Assembly (NCBI GenBank): GCA_014526335.1
Contig: JACTAT010000033.1
Coordinates: forward strand, 464,802 to 528,801
Reading direction: 5' to 3'
Length of the DNA: 64,000 nucleotides
Source: Chrysaora quinquecirrha
Lineage: Eukaryota > Cnidaria > Scyphozoa > Semaeostomeae > Pelagiidae
Positions 12,601 to 22,600 of the stretch are shown piece after piece (the first letter of the stretch is position 1; every line of letters starts with the position of its first letter). The notes under the pieces are model-generated. The model saw nothing but the letters and a program-made list of their open reading frames with translations, was not told the DNA's origin and did no database searches. A program made the position numbers and the translations under genes.

Positions 12601-14976
12601 AACCCCATAGAATAGCCTCTAAGGGGTAAATAATGTAATTTTATATCACTTTAGGTCGAATTAGGAAGAAAAACTACCCAAAAAATTCGCCAAAAAGGCA
12701 AGTCTATAGCCTTGCCAAATGGCCGAAAATTAGCCAAAAACAGGGGTTTTGAAAACACCCTTTTTCTCCAGAAATACTTAGAAATACCTACCAGAACCCC
12801 AAAGAATAGCCTCTAGGGGGTAAATAATGTAATTTAATATTTTTATATCTAAATTCAGGAAGGTCGAAAAAAACTACCCAAAAAATTCGCCAAAAAAAGG
12901 TAAGTTCGGGCAAGTCTATAGCCTTGCCAAATGGCCGAAAATTAGCCAAAAACAGGGGTTTTGAAAACACCCTTTTTCTCCAGAAATACTTAGAAATACC
13001 TACCAGAACCCCAAAGAATAGCCTCTAGGGGGTAAATAATGTAATTTAATATTACTTTATGTCCTATTAGGAAGAAAAACTACCCAAAAAATTCGTCAAA
13101 AAGGCAAGTCTATAGCCTTGCCAAATGGCCGAAAATTAGCCAAAATACAGGGTTTTGAAAACACCCTTTTTCTCCAGAAATACTTAGAAATACCTACCAG
13201 AACCCCATAGAATAGCCTCTAGGGGGTAAATAATGTAATTTAATATTACTTTATGTCCTATTAGGAAGAAAAAACTACCCAAAAAAATTCGTCAAAAAGG
13301 CAAGTCTATAGCCTTGCCAAATGGCCAAAAATTAGCCAAAAACAGGGGTTTTGAAAACACCCTTTTTCTCCAGAAATACTTAGAAATACCTACCAGAACC
13401 CCATAGAATAGCCTCTAGGGGTAAATAATGTAATTTTATATCTTTTTAGGTCGAATTAGGAAGAAAAACTACCCAAAAAAATTCGCCAAAAAGGCAAGTC
13501 TATAGCCTTGCCAAATGGCCGAAAATTAGCCAAAAACAGGGGTTTTGAAAACACCCTTTTTCTCCAGAAATACTTAGAAATACCTACCAGAACCCCATAG
13601 AATAGCCTCTAGGGGTAAATAATGTAATTTAATATCACTTTAGGTCGTATTAGGAAGAAAAACTACCCAAAAAATTCGCCAAAAAGGCAAGTCTATAGCC
13701 TTGCCAAATGGCCGAAAATTAGCCAAAAACAGGGGTTTTGAAAACACCCTTTTTCTCCAGAAATACTTAGAAATACCTACCAGAACCCCTTAGAATAGCC
13801 TCTAAGGGGTAAATAATGTAATTTTATATCACTTTAGGTCGAATTAGGAAGAAAAACTACCCAAAAAATTCGCCAAAAGGCAAGTCTATAGCCTTGCCAA
13901 ATGGCCGAAAATTAGCCAAAACAGGGGTTTTGAAAACACCCTTTTTCTCCAGAAATACTTAGAAATACCTACCAGAACCCCATAGAATAGCCTCTAAGGG
14001 GTAAATAATGTAATTTTAATATCACTTTATGTCCTATTAGGAAGAAAAATTTACCCAAAAAATTCGCAAAAAGGCAAGTCTATAGCCTTGCCAAATGGCC
14101 GAAAATTAGCCAAAAACAGGGTTTTGAAAACACCCTTTTTCTCCAGAAATACTTAGAAATACCTACCAGAACCCCATAGAATAGCCTTCTAGTGGGTAAA
14201 TAATAAATTTTAATATTACTTTATGTCCTATTAGGAAGAAAAACTACCCAAAAAATTCGTCCAAGTCTATAGCCTTGCCAAATGGCCGAAAATTAGCCAA
14301 AAACAGGGGTTTTGAAAACACCCTTTTTCTCCAGAAATACTTAGAAATACCTACCAGAACCCCTTAGAATAGCCTCTAGGGGTAAATAATGTAATTTTAT
14401 ATCACTTTAGGTCGTATTAGGAAGAAAAACTACCCAAAAAAATTCGCCAAAAAGGCAAGTCTATAGCCTTGCCAAATGGCCGAAAATTAGCCAAAATAAG
14501 GGTTTTGAAAACACCCTTTTTCTCCAGAAATACTTAGAAATACCTACCAGAACCCCATAGAATAGCCTCTAGGGGGTAAATAATGTAATTTTATATCACT
14601 TTAGGTCGAATTAGGAAGAAAAATTTACCCAAAAAAATTCGCAAAAAGGCAAGTCTATAGCCTTGCCAAATGGCCGAAAATTAGCCAAAATCAGGGGTTT
14701 TGAAAACACCTTTTTTCTCCAGAAATACTTAGAAATACCTACCAGAACCCCATAGAATAGCCTCTAGGGGGTAAATAATGTAATTTTCTATCACTTTAGG
14801 TCGAATTAGGAAGAAAAATTATCCCAAAAAATTCGCCAAAAAGGCAAGTCTATAGCCTTGCCAAATGGCCGAAAATTAGCCAAAATAAGGGGTTTTGAAA
14901 ACACCTTTTTCTCCAGAAATACTTAGAAATACCAACCAGAAGCCCTTAGAATAGCCTCTAAGGGGTAATTAATGTA
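3645..14976 (+). repeat. Satellite array, block 1 (about 58 monomers of ~196 bp)
   Basis: Head-to-tail monomers. Successive copies of the phrase ACTACCC measured between 13081 and 14052 are 194-195 bp apart, and between 5051 and 5444 they are 196-197 bp apart. Each monomer has, in order: hairpin H1 GGCAAG-N8-CTTGCC; about 26 bp; near-palindrome H2 around GTTTTGAAAAC; about 38 bp; hairpin H3 CCCCTTAGA-N6-TCTAAGGGG or variants; and about 71 bp of A-rich linker. The first two monomers (3645-4040) are strongly divergent and later ones increasingly uniform. A segment of about 0.9 kb starting near 4540 recurs near 11570. No gene is present; the short frames are chance products of the A-rich strand. 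Confidence 0.97.
7740..7960 (+). repeat. Scrambled satellite monomers
   Basis: Monomer pieces are out of order or missing: the ACTACCC phrase directly follows the TTTAGG phrase, H1 is partly lost, and the H3 region is replaced by AAAGGC. Similar damaged monomers lie at 8640-8815, 11288-11320, 12838-12915, 19965-20075, 20700-20815 and 23843-23885. They could be real rearrangements or consensus errors. Confidence 0.7.
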
Positions 14977-15016
14977 ATTTTATCACATATCCTTCCTGAT
15001 GAGATCACATGAGAAA

Positions 15017-15028
15017 CGCGCACGCGCC
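15017..15028 (+). promoter_or_regulatory. NRF1-like palindrome next to the TIR, copy 1
   Basis: CGCGCACGCGCC matches the vertebrate NRF1 consensus YGCGCAYGCGCR at 11 of 12 positions. It stands out in AT-rich surroundings just inside the left TIR, where a transposon promoter would lie. The same sequence occurs at 31497-31508 and inverted at 19519-19530 and 36004-36015. Confidence 0.3.
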
Positions 15029-15750
15029 TGGCAGGCCATTATGTGCTGCGTTTTTTGACGAGTAGGTCATGATGGCGGGCCTTCAAGGGAATTTAATCTA
15101 TGAATATCTTTTGCATCGTTGCAAATTGATGGTTTTTTATTCCAAAGCTGAAAGATAAGTTGTTTATTGCTTTTAAACAGCAAGTATCGTTTTTGTTTGT
15201 TTTCTGCAGTTTATTTTCTGTTGATTTATGTTTCCTGGCCCAAGAATGGGCCTAGGATAGCTTCACGTGGAGAAAACATAGTTGCTTTTTCTTTTCCAAT
15301 TTGTTTTTTCAGAAAATTGGTGAAGTCGAAGCTGTATCAACTTTGGTGATGATAAAGACAAAGATATCACTAGGGATGACACTAATAATTTGTGGTGTTC
15401 ATCTTCCTCCCAAAGCCATGTTGTTGATGATGGTAGTGATCAAGAGGCAACTACTAATGATACTTGGTAGTATTCATCGCTCTCCCAACTTCTTGGTTGT
15501 GGAGGAAGGTAGTTGGCCTTCAGAGTAGCCGAAATGGCCTTGTATTACTCTGCTTTGGACCAGTGATTTAGTCACGTGTCCACTGGATTGGCTTGGAGCC
15601 AACGATAGCTTTCCTATGGAGAAAGTGAATATCGTATTTGATGCAACCTGCTAGTGACGTTTCATCTGGAGATGCGAAATGCTTTAAGATCCAGCAATAA
15701 TTTGTTATAGACAAATTGAATATTGCCTGTCCTTGGAATTTGCGAGTCAG

Positions 15751-16089
15751 ATGTCCTCTGAAGACAATGAAACATTGGAGCCAATGAAAGCTTTCCAAGG
15801 TACGTTGCATTGTTTACAAGCCAGAGAGAAGATGTCTCATTCAGGCTGCCATTATGAATTATCTTATGGTACCTGTGTAAACAGGTTATGCCTGGTTTGT
15901 TCCCATATCATTTTACATGATGATGGGTGGCCTTACAACAAACAAGTAATGACTTGTACAGGTAAGAATCACCTTTCTTCAGGACCTGCTTGGCAGATGT
16001 CCCCTGTTTTCTCATCATGTTATTTGATGATGAATAGCCTAATAATGAATGAAGAAAGTCATCAGGCTAAAGTGCCTCATAAGCCCTAA
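15751..16089 (+). CDS. Hypothetical 112-residue frame in the TIR element, copy 1
   Basis: An open frame from an ATG (protein start MSSEDNETLEP) to a stop, kept intact in both element copies with few residue differences. It holds a cluster of cysteines (C-x8-C-x4-C-x2-C followed by H) that could bind zinc, and an acidic start. I recognise no family. It may be part of a larger spliced gene, because a GTACGT donor-like and a GTAAGA donor-like sequence lie inside it, or it may be a chance frame. No function is assigned. Confidence 0.25.
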   Translation: MSSEDNETLEPMKAFQGTLHCLQAREKMSHSGCHYELSYGTCVNRLCLVCSHIILHDDGWPYNKQVMTCTGKNHLSSGPAWQMSPVFSSCYLMMNSLIMNEESHQAKVPHKP

Positions 16090-16217
16090 CGGCTAAATGG
16101 ATTTTTAGAGAGTTTATTGAATTTTATCTCTCAGACAATCAGCTAAAGTGCCTCATAAGCCCTAACGGCTTAATGGATTTTTAGAGAGTTTATTGAATTT
16201 TATCTCTCAGACAACCT
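16066..16217 (+). repeat. 76-bp tandem duplication inside the TIR element, copy 1
   Basis: Two adjacent, nearly identical 76-bp units start GCTAAAGTGCCTC at 16066 and 16142. The same duplication is at 32547-32698, so it predates the copying of the element. Confidence 0.9.
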
Positions 16218-16243
16218 CTGTTTGTTTTTTCAAAATGAGGTTT

Positions 16244-16513
16244 TGTGAATGGCATGGGCTTTGTTGTAAAAGTTAGAACATACCCTGCCATAGTCCTGGA
16301 ATTTAAGGAACAATTGGAAAGAGTCTCAAGTGGACATGTATCAAGAAAAGAAAGTTTTTTCTGGAAATCCTTCCCAATCAGAAGTCAATTTTGATTACAA
16401 AGGCAGCAGCAGACAAGTTCAGTTGGCCTAATGTAAATGATATCAACATTCCGGAGTTCAAGAAAAGAAACTTATGCATGTTGGCCAGTCGAGCTGAAAA
16501 AGCCAGCATATGA
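16244..16513 (+). pseudogene. Broken copy of the 86-residue frame, copy 1
   Basis: Counterpart of the open frame at 32735-32995. Here the T run near 16355 has six T instead of seven, which shifts the frame so that it stops about 45 codons after the ATG. The remaining sequence is nearly the same. This may be a real mutation or a homopolymer error. Confidence 0.35.
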
Positions 16514-16798
16514 AAACCTAACAGCCTAGCAAGGACAACATGGAATCATGTTTTGCGCTCACGGTTTCACTTAGTTGCGTGTCAATGTAGCGCCATTTGT
16601 TAGTCCTATGCAAGAAAGAAATACAACACTATTGATTGTCTTTCAAGTCTTCAATTGACAAATTATTTTTGCAGAATTCTGCTTTATACAATCTAAGAAG
16701 AGAAGAATTTTGGATATGCAACATGCATGCATATTCCTTGTTTAAAGTAATGTGAGCATTGGGGCTTTTCTCTTCGAAACAGAATGAGAAGCTAGACA

Positions 16799-16902
16799 CA
16801 GGTTTGCTTTTTCAATATTTTTTGAGAAAGCTTGTACTTACTTGCATATGCAGGTTTGCTTTTTCAATATCTTTTGAGAAAGCTTATATTTACTTCAGGC
16901 AA
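16799..16902 (+). repeat. 52-bp imperfect tandem duplication inside the TIR element, copy 1
   Basis: The phrase CAGGTTTGCTTTTTCAATAT starts at 16799 and again at 16851, with matching downstream sequence. The same arrangement is at 33281-33384. Confidence 0.85.
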
Positions 16903-18119
16903 ATGCATTGAAGAACAAATGATCCTGTATTGAGGATCGTGGAATCAGAGTTGATCATCTCTGTCATAATGTTGATATGAGATAACATTGTGATATCACA
17001 ATTAACAACTATAACTGACAAGATCTAATAGACCCATGTTTATGATTCCAATGATTCCTGATATTCAAATCTTACAGTGGTTCAGATTTTATATATACAT
17101 TGAACAGTTATTCAATAGACTTAAAAGCCATGCATCTTATGCATTAGGCTCTGTGCAAATTCACTGGGATGGTGTTAAAACTATTTTTCTCTTGTATGGG
17201 AAAATATGTAGATTTATTTGCTTGTGAGCTTGTCTGAAAGTCACATTAGCAAATGCTCTATCTTATTAAAGTCTGCAGTTCTTCCCCTTTTTTATAGCAG
17301 AGCATTTTTTCAGTCCAGTATTATATGGATGATTTTTTCTTGCAGTGTTTTTGTAGTATGGGTACATACAACTTACTTGCAAGACAGAAACAGTTTTCAT
17401 GATGTTTCAAACTTTGTTGGGGTGCTCCCTTGTATGGGACACTTTAGAGCTCTTGGTTCTCCAGAGCTCATGTTTTCATTTAATCACCTGAAACTCGAAA
17501 TGGAATATTGTTCGTTTTCATATTGAAATTGAAAGTCAAAGGGAACATCTTTTCAGATGTGTTTGTTTTTAATGATTCTAGTTCTTTTTATAGCTCAGCT
17601 ATTGCATGAATCATTATCAAAATTTGAAGATGTTTGGATCAAACATAGAATATGGTTTGTTTTGTACAAATTTTAATTGCACCTAGAATATTAGGTTTGA
17701 TGGCAGATGATTCAAATGGAACATGTTGTTTAATCATCTCATAACTCGTGCACATTTTGTGAAACATGCTCAAGCCTAACATTTGGCTTTCTACTACTTC
17801 TGCTATTCCAAGAAGAAGAAGGAATACACTGGAATACCATACCTTCGGAGTATGAATTTGATGATCAAATAGAGTAGCTAACATAAGCTATGTCAACATA
17901 GTCTTAATGAAAAAGTGTCATTAAGACTTCACAAATATTATTGATTTGTGTATTCATTAGATTGTAGCTAGCTTTTAAGCAATATGCATTGCTTGCTGTT
18001 CTTTCAGATGTTCAGGAACCCAAGCTAATTAGCTAGCTTTCCATGTTTTTTACTCTCCTCAGTAGTAATTTACATGACGTTGTAGGAGTTTGACACGATG
18101 AAATAAATCTTTCTTCAGG
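16903..18119. other. Interior of the TIR element copy 1 without recognised gene
   Basis: T-rich sequence with several splice-acceptor-like tracts. The frames here (60-100 codons) are rich in rare residues and look like intron translation. It is conserved in copy 2 only because both copies are recent. Confidence 0.4.
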
Positions 18120-18279
18120 ACTTTCCTTCTATTATCATGCCTTTAGAAAGGAAAGGAAGTTTTAAGCTACAAGGAGACTTAAGAGTTGAAAGCAGTTCTG
18201 CTGTTTCACCAACAAGGATGCTCATCCTTCTTCGAAAATCTAATTGTATTGTTTGTGTAATCAAATACTCTTTCCTTGA

Positions 18280-18412
18280 GTTTTTAAAGGAGTTCCAGAC
18301 TCAACCTTTGTGGTTAAACCTGTGCTTTTGGAGAATGAGATCACAAATAGCAATGGAGAATCTGCAGAGGAGAGTGGCAATCTTGTTGCCATTATAACTG
18401 CCTTTCATCAAG
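18280..18412 (+). pseudogene. Exon-like coding stretch in the TIR element, copy 1
   Basis: A frame of about 44 codons reads with protein-like composition, starting VFKGVPDSTFVVKP and ending AFHQ before a GT donor-like site at 18413. The frame is closed by a stop just upstream, next to an acceptor-like CTTGAG. In copy 2 one additional T near 34813 puts the second half in another frame. It may be an exon of the element's gene. No family is recognised, and joining it to the acceptor at 19178 leads to a stop after about six codons. Confidence 0.25.
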
Positions 18413-19223
18413 GTATTCCTGTTCATCACTTTGTTGTTTTGAGTACAGCAAGTAGCTAGATATTAGCATGAGGCTCTATATCATTTATATAGCCTTTTAT
18501 CTGCGTATTAGTCAGATGCAGCTCGGAGATTATTCTCCTGTTCCAATGTCCTGCAGTTTGGTACTTAATATTTTACAACATTGGAGTTACAGTGCGCAAG
18601 ACAACGTATGCTTTTTAGGATGCTATCCTTGTATTAGTTGCTGCACATTGATGTTTGTCAATTTTCTATTGTAAGACTCACAACATCATGGAAGAGAGTC
18701 TGTCTGGCTAACATTCATCTGGGTACACTTTGCGTTTACAGCATCTGTCTGATGCTAGAGGCATGCAACATTTCTTGCATGTATTTTCCCCTATATGTCG
18801 GTAGTGCTTTAGTTCAATTGCAACTCAGTTATTCTACGGTTTACACTTAGTTGCTTATTTGTTAATTTTCAAAGTCGCGGACTTTTTGACCGCAGTACGA
18901 AGGCTAAGGCCTGTTCTATCACAAAATGTTGGGATATTGAGGATCTCCTAACATCAGCTTCTGTTTTTTACAGGAACATACGTATTTTACTTTATCAGTA
19001 AGATACCTTTTCTGCATTTTTACATGCACAACGTGTTTATTAATTGCACATCCATTGACCTTATCATTGAGGTAACCATGTCTTACAGTGTAATTCTCAC
19101 AGTACAGCTGTGATTTTGAAATAGTTAGATGACAACTATTTATTCTGTGTTGATTGGACACATTGTTGCATTTTCAGGGCACTCCGTTATTTTCTGATGT
19201 GTTCCTGTCTCAATGCTTTGAAG
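18413..19223. other. Right interior of the TIR element copy 1
   Basis: No gene recognised. Acceptor-like tracts TTTTTTACAG (before 18974) and CATTTTCAG (before 19178) are present. The overlapping frames of 68-80 codons on both strands are not supported. Confidence 0.4.
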
Positions 19224-19258
19224 TCTCATGTGATCTCATCAGGAAGGATATGTGATAA

Positions 19259-19615
19259 AATTCCTAAATTAAATAATAACTTTATGTTTGCAATTTAATT
19301 GCAATTTTATCACATATCCGAACTGATGAGATTACATGCCCACCAATAAGACTTAGTTTCTTCGTTATACCCACCCTTGGTGTATCAGTCTTTGACCATT
19401 TCATGGGAAAGATACTGGTTCATTGCTCAGATACGGTTGTTTCAACGTATGCGGAGTTGTACTTGAGCATGACTTGTCTTTATTGAGACAGTCACACATG
19501 TTCAAGAATGGCCTGCCAGGCGCGTGCGCGTTTCTCATGTAATCTCATCAGTTCGGATATGTGATAAAATTGCAATTAAATTGCAAACATAAAGTTATTA
19601 TTTAATTTAGGAATT
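19259..19615. mobile_element. 357-bp MITE-like element with perfect 80-bp TIRs, copy 1
   Basis: Left arm 19259-19338 and right arm 19536-19615 are exact reverse complements over 80 bp, beginning AATTCCTAAATTAAAT. The inner part of each arm contains the ATTTTATCACATATCC terminus of the 4.29 kb element, and the right interior repeats that element's GC-rich subterminal stretch inverted. It is therefore a short non-autonomous relative, attached back to back to the end of the large element and sharing 3 bp with it. It has no coding capacity. Confidence 0.85.
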
Positions 19616-22600
19616 TCCTTGCCAAATGGCCGAAAATTAGCCAAAAACATGTGTTTTGAAAACACCCTCTTTTCTCCAGAAATACTTAAATATACCTACC
19701 AGAACCCCTCAGAATAACCTCTAGGGGTAAATAATGTAATTTAATATTACTTTACGTCGTATAAGGAAGAAAAAACTACCCAAAGAAATTCGCCAAAAAG
19801 GCAAGTCTATAGCCCTGCCAAATGGCCGAAAATTAGCCAAAAGTAGGCGTTTTGAAAACACCTTCTTTTCTCCAGAAATACTTAGAAATACCTACCAGAA
19901 CCCCATAGAATAGGCTCTAGGGGGTAAATAATGTAATTTAATATTACTTTACGTCGTATTAAGAAGAAAAATTACAAGTCTATAGCCTTGCCAAAAAAAT
20001 TCGCAAAAAAGGTAAGTCTATAGCCTTGCCAAATGGCCACTAAAAATATCGCCAAAATCTATAGCCCAAAAAAATTAGCAAAATCAGGGTTTTTGAAAAC
20101 ACCTTTTTCTCCAGAAATACTTAGAAATACCTACCAGAATACCCATAGAATAGCCTCTAGGGGGTAAATAATGTAATTTTATATCAAATTAGGTCGAATT
20201 AGGAAGAAAAACTACCCAAAAAATTCGCCAAAAGGCAAGTCTATAGCCTTGCCAAATGGCCGAAAATTAGCCAAAAACAGGGGTTTTGAAAACACCTTTT
20301 TTCTCCAGAAATACTTAGAAATACCTACCAGAACCCCATAGAATAGCCTCTAGGGGTAAATAATGTAATTTAATATTACTTTACGTCGTATTAGGAAGAA
20401 AAACTACCCAAAAAATTCGCCAAAAAGGCAAGTCTATAGCCTTGCCAAATGGCCAAAATTAGCCCAAATCAAGGGTTTTGAAAACACCCTTTTATCTCAA
20501 GAAATACTTAGAAATACTTACCAGAATCCCATAAAATAGCTTTTACGGCGTAAGTAATAAATTTTAATATTACTTTATGTCCTATTAGGAAGAAAAAACT
20601 ACCCAAAAAACTTCGTGAAAAAGGCAAGTCTACAGCCTTCCTGAAATTTTTAGCAAAAATGTGTTTTGAAAACACCCTTTTATCTCAAGAAATACTTAGA
20701 AGTACCTACCAGAACACCTTAGAATTGCCTCTAAGTCTATAGCCTTGCAAGTCTAAATGGCCGAAAATTAGCCAAAAACAAGGGTTTTGAAAACACCCTT
20801 TTGAAATACTTAGAAATACCTACCAGAATCCCATAGAATAGTTTTTAGGGGGTAAATGATAAATTTTAATATTACTTTATGTCCTATTAGGAAGAAAAAA
20901 CTACCCAAAAAAAATCGTCCAAAAGGCAAGTCTATAGCCTTGCCGAATGGCCGAAAATTAGCCAAAAACAGGGGTTTTGAAAACACCTTCTTTTCTCCAG
21001 AAATACTTAGAAATACCTACCAGAACCCCATAGAATAGTCTCTAGGGGGTAAATAATGTAATTTAATATTACTTTACGTCCTATTAGGAAGAAAAACTAC
21101 CCAAAAAAATTCGCCAAAAAGGCAAGTCTATAGCCTTGCCAAATGGTCGAAAATTAGCCAAAAACAGGGGTTTTGAAAACACCCTCTTTTTTCCAGAAAT
21201 ACTTAGAAATACCTACCAGAACCCCACAGAATAGGCTTTATGGGGTAAATAATGTAATTCAATATTACTTTATGTCCTATTAGGAAGAAAAAACTACCCA
21301 AAAAAATTCGTGAAAAAGGCAAGTCTATAGCCTTGCCGAATGGCCGAAAATTAGCCAAAAACAGGGGTTTTGAAAACACCTTCTTTTCTCCAGAAATACT
21401 TAGAAATACCTACCAGAATCCCATAGAATAGCCTTCTAGTGGGTAAATAATAAATTTTAATATTACTTTATGTCCTATTAGGAAGAAAAACTACCCAAAA
21501 AATTCGCCAAAAAGGCAAGTCTATAGCCTTGCCAAATGGCCGAAAATTAGCCAAAACAGGGGTTTTGAAAACACCCTCTTTTCTCCAGAAATACTTAGAA
21601 ATACCTACCAGAATCCCATAGAATAGCTTTTAGGGGGTAAATAATAAATTTTAATATTACTTTATGTCCTATTAGGAAGAAAAAACTACCCAAAAAAAAT
21701 CGCCCAAAAGGCAAGTCTATAGCCTTGCCAAATGGTCAAAAATAAGCAAAAAACAGGGGTTTTCAAAACACCTTCTTTTCTCCAGAAATACTTAGAAATA
21801 CCTACCAGAACCCCATAGAATAGCCTCTAAGGGGTAAATAATGTAATTTAATATTACTTTACGTCCTATTAGGAAGAAAAAACTACCCAAAAAAATTCGT
21901 GAAAAAGGCAGGTCTATAGCCTTGCCGAATGGCCGAAAATTAGCCAAAAACAGGGGCTTTGAAAACACCTTCCTTTCTCCAGAAATACTTAGAAATACCT
22001 ACCAGAACCCCATAGAATAGCCTCTAGGGGGTAAATAATGTAATTTAATATTACTTTACGTCCTATTAGGAAGAAAAAACTACCCAAAAAAATTCGTGAA
22101 AAAGGCAAGTCTATAGCCTTGCCAAATGGCCGAAAATTAGCCAAAAACAGGGTTTTGAAAACACCCTTTTTTCTCCAGAAATACTTAGAAATACCTACCA
22201 GAATCCCATAGAATAGCCTCTAGGGGGTAAATAATAAATTTTGATATCACTTTATGTTCTATTAGGAAGAAAAACTACCCAAAAAATTCGTGAAAAAGGC
22301 AAGTCTATAGCCTTGCCAAATGGCCGAAAATTAGCAAAAACAGGTGAATTGAAAACACCCTTTTTCTCCAGAAATACTTAGAAATACCTACCAGAACACC
22401 TTAGAATTGCCTTTAAGGGGTAAATAATGTAATTTAATATCATTTTAGGTCGAATTGGGAAGAAAACACTGCACTAAAAAAATCGCCAAAAAGGCAGGTC
22501 TAATGCCTTGCCGAATGGCCGAAAATTAGCCAAAAACAGGGGCTTTGAAAACACCTTCCTTTCTCCAGAAATACTTAGAAATACCTACCAGAACCCCATA

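Larger units (their letters stand above)
14977..19261 (+). mobile_element. 4.29 kb TIR element, copy 1
   Basis: The element is bounded by perfect 38-bp inverted repeats (14977-15014 and 19224-19261) beginning ATTTTATCACATATCC. Sequence inside is unlike the satellite and nearly identical to 31457-35746. T-rich tracts ending in CAG (for example TTGTTTTTTCAG before 15313 and GCATTTTCAG before 19178) look like 3' splice sites, so it may carry a spliced gene on the plus strand. No transposase motif is recognisable. The left end holds a GC-rich stretch shared, inverted, with the adjoining 357-bp element, which points to one transposon family. No target duplication is visible around the composite. 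Confidence 0.75.

Noticed and set aside
3762..13000. Short open frames of 60-78 codons within the satellite (also 20856-21038, 23407-23589, 29307-29519)
   Set aside because: They follow the A-rich strand of the monomer, are lysine- and asparagine-rich, recur only where monomers recur, and shift with every homopolymer change. No sign of coding.
15568..15810. Minus-strand frame in the 4.29-kb element (also 32049-32291, 17639-17884, 18919-19161)
   Set aside because: Overlaps plus-strand exon-like sequence and shows no family resemblance; conserved between copies only because the copies are recent.
18412..19255. Terminal exon reading GTPLFSDVFLSQCFEV into the TIR
   Set aside because: Attractive frame after a good acceptor, but the phase does not fit the preceding exon-like stretch; the phase-consistent reading stops after about six codons.
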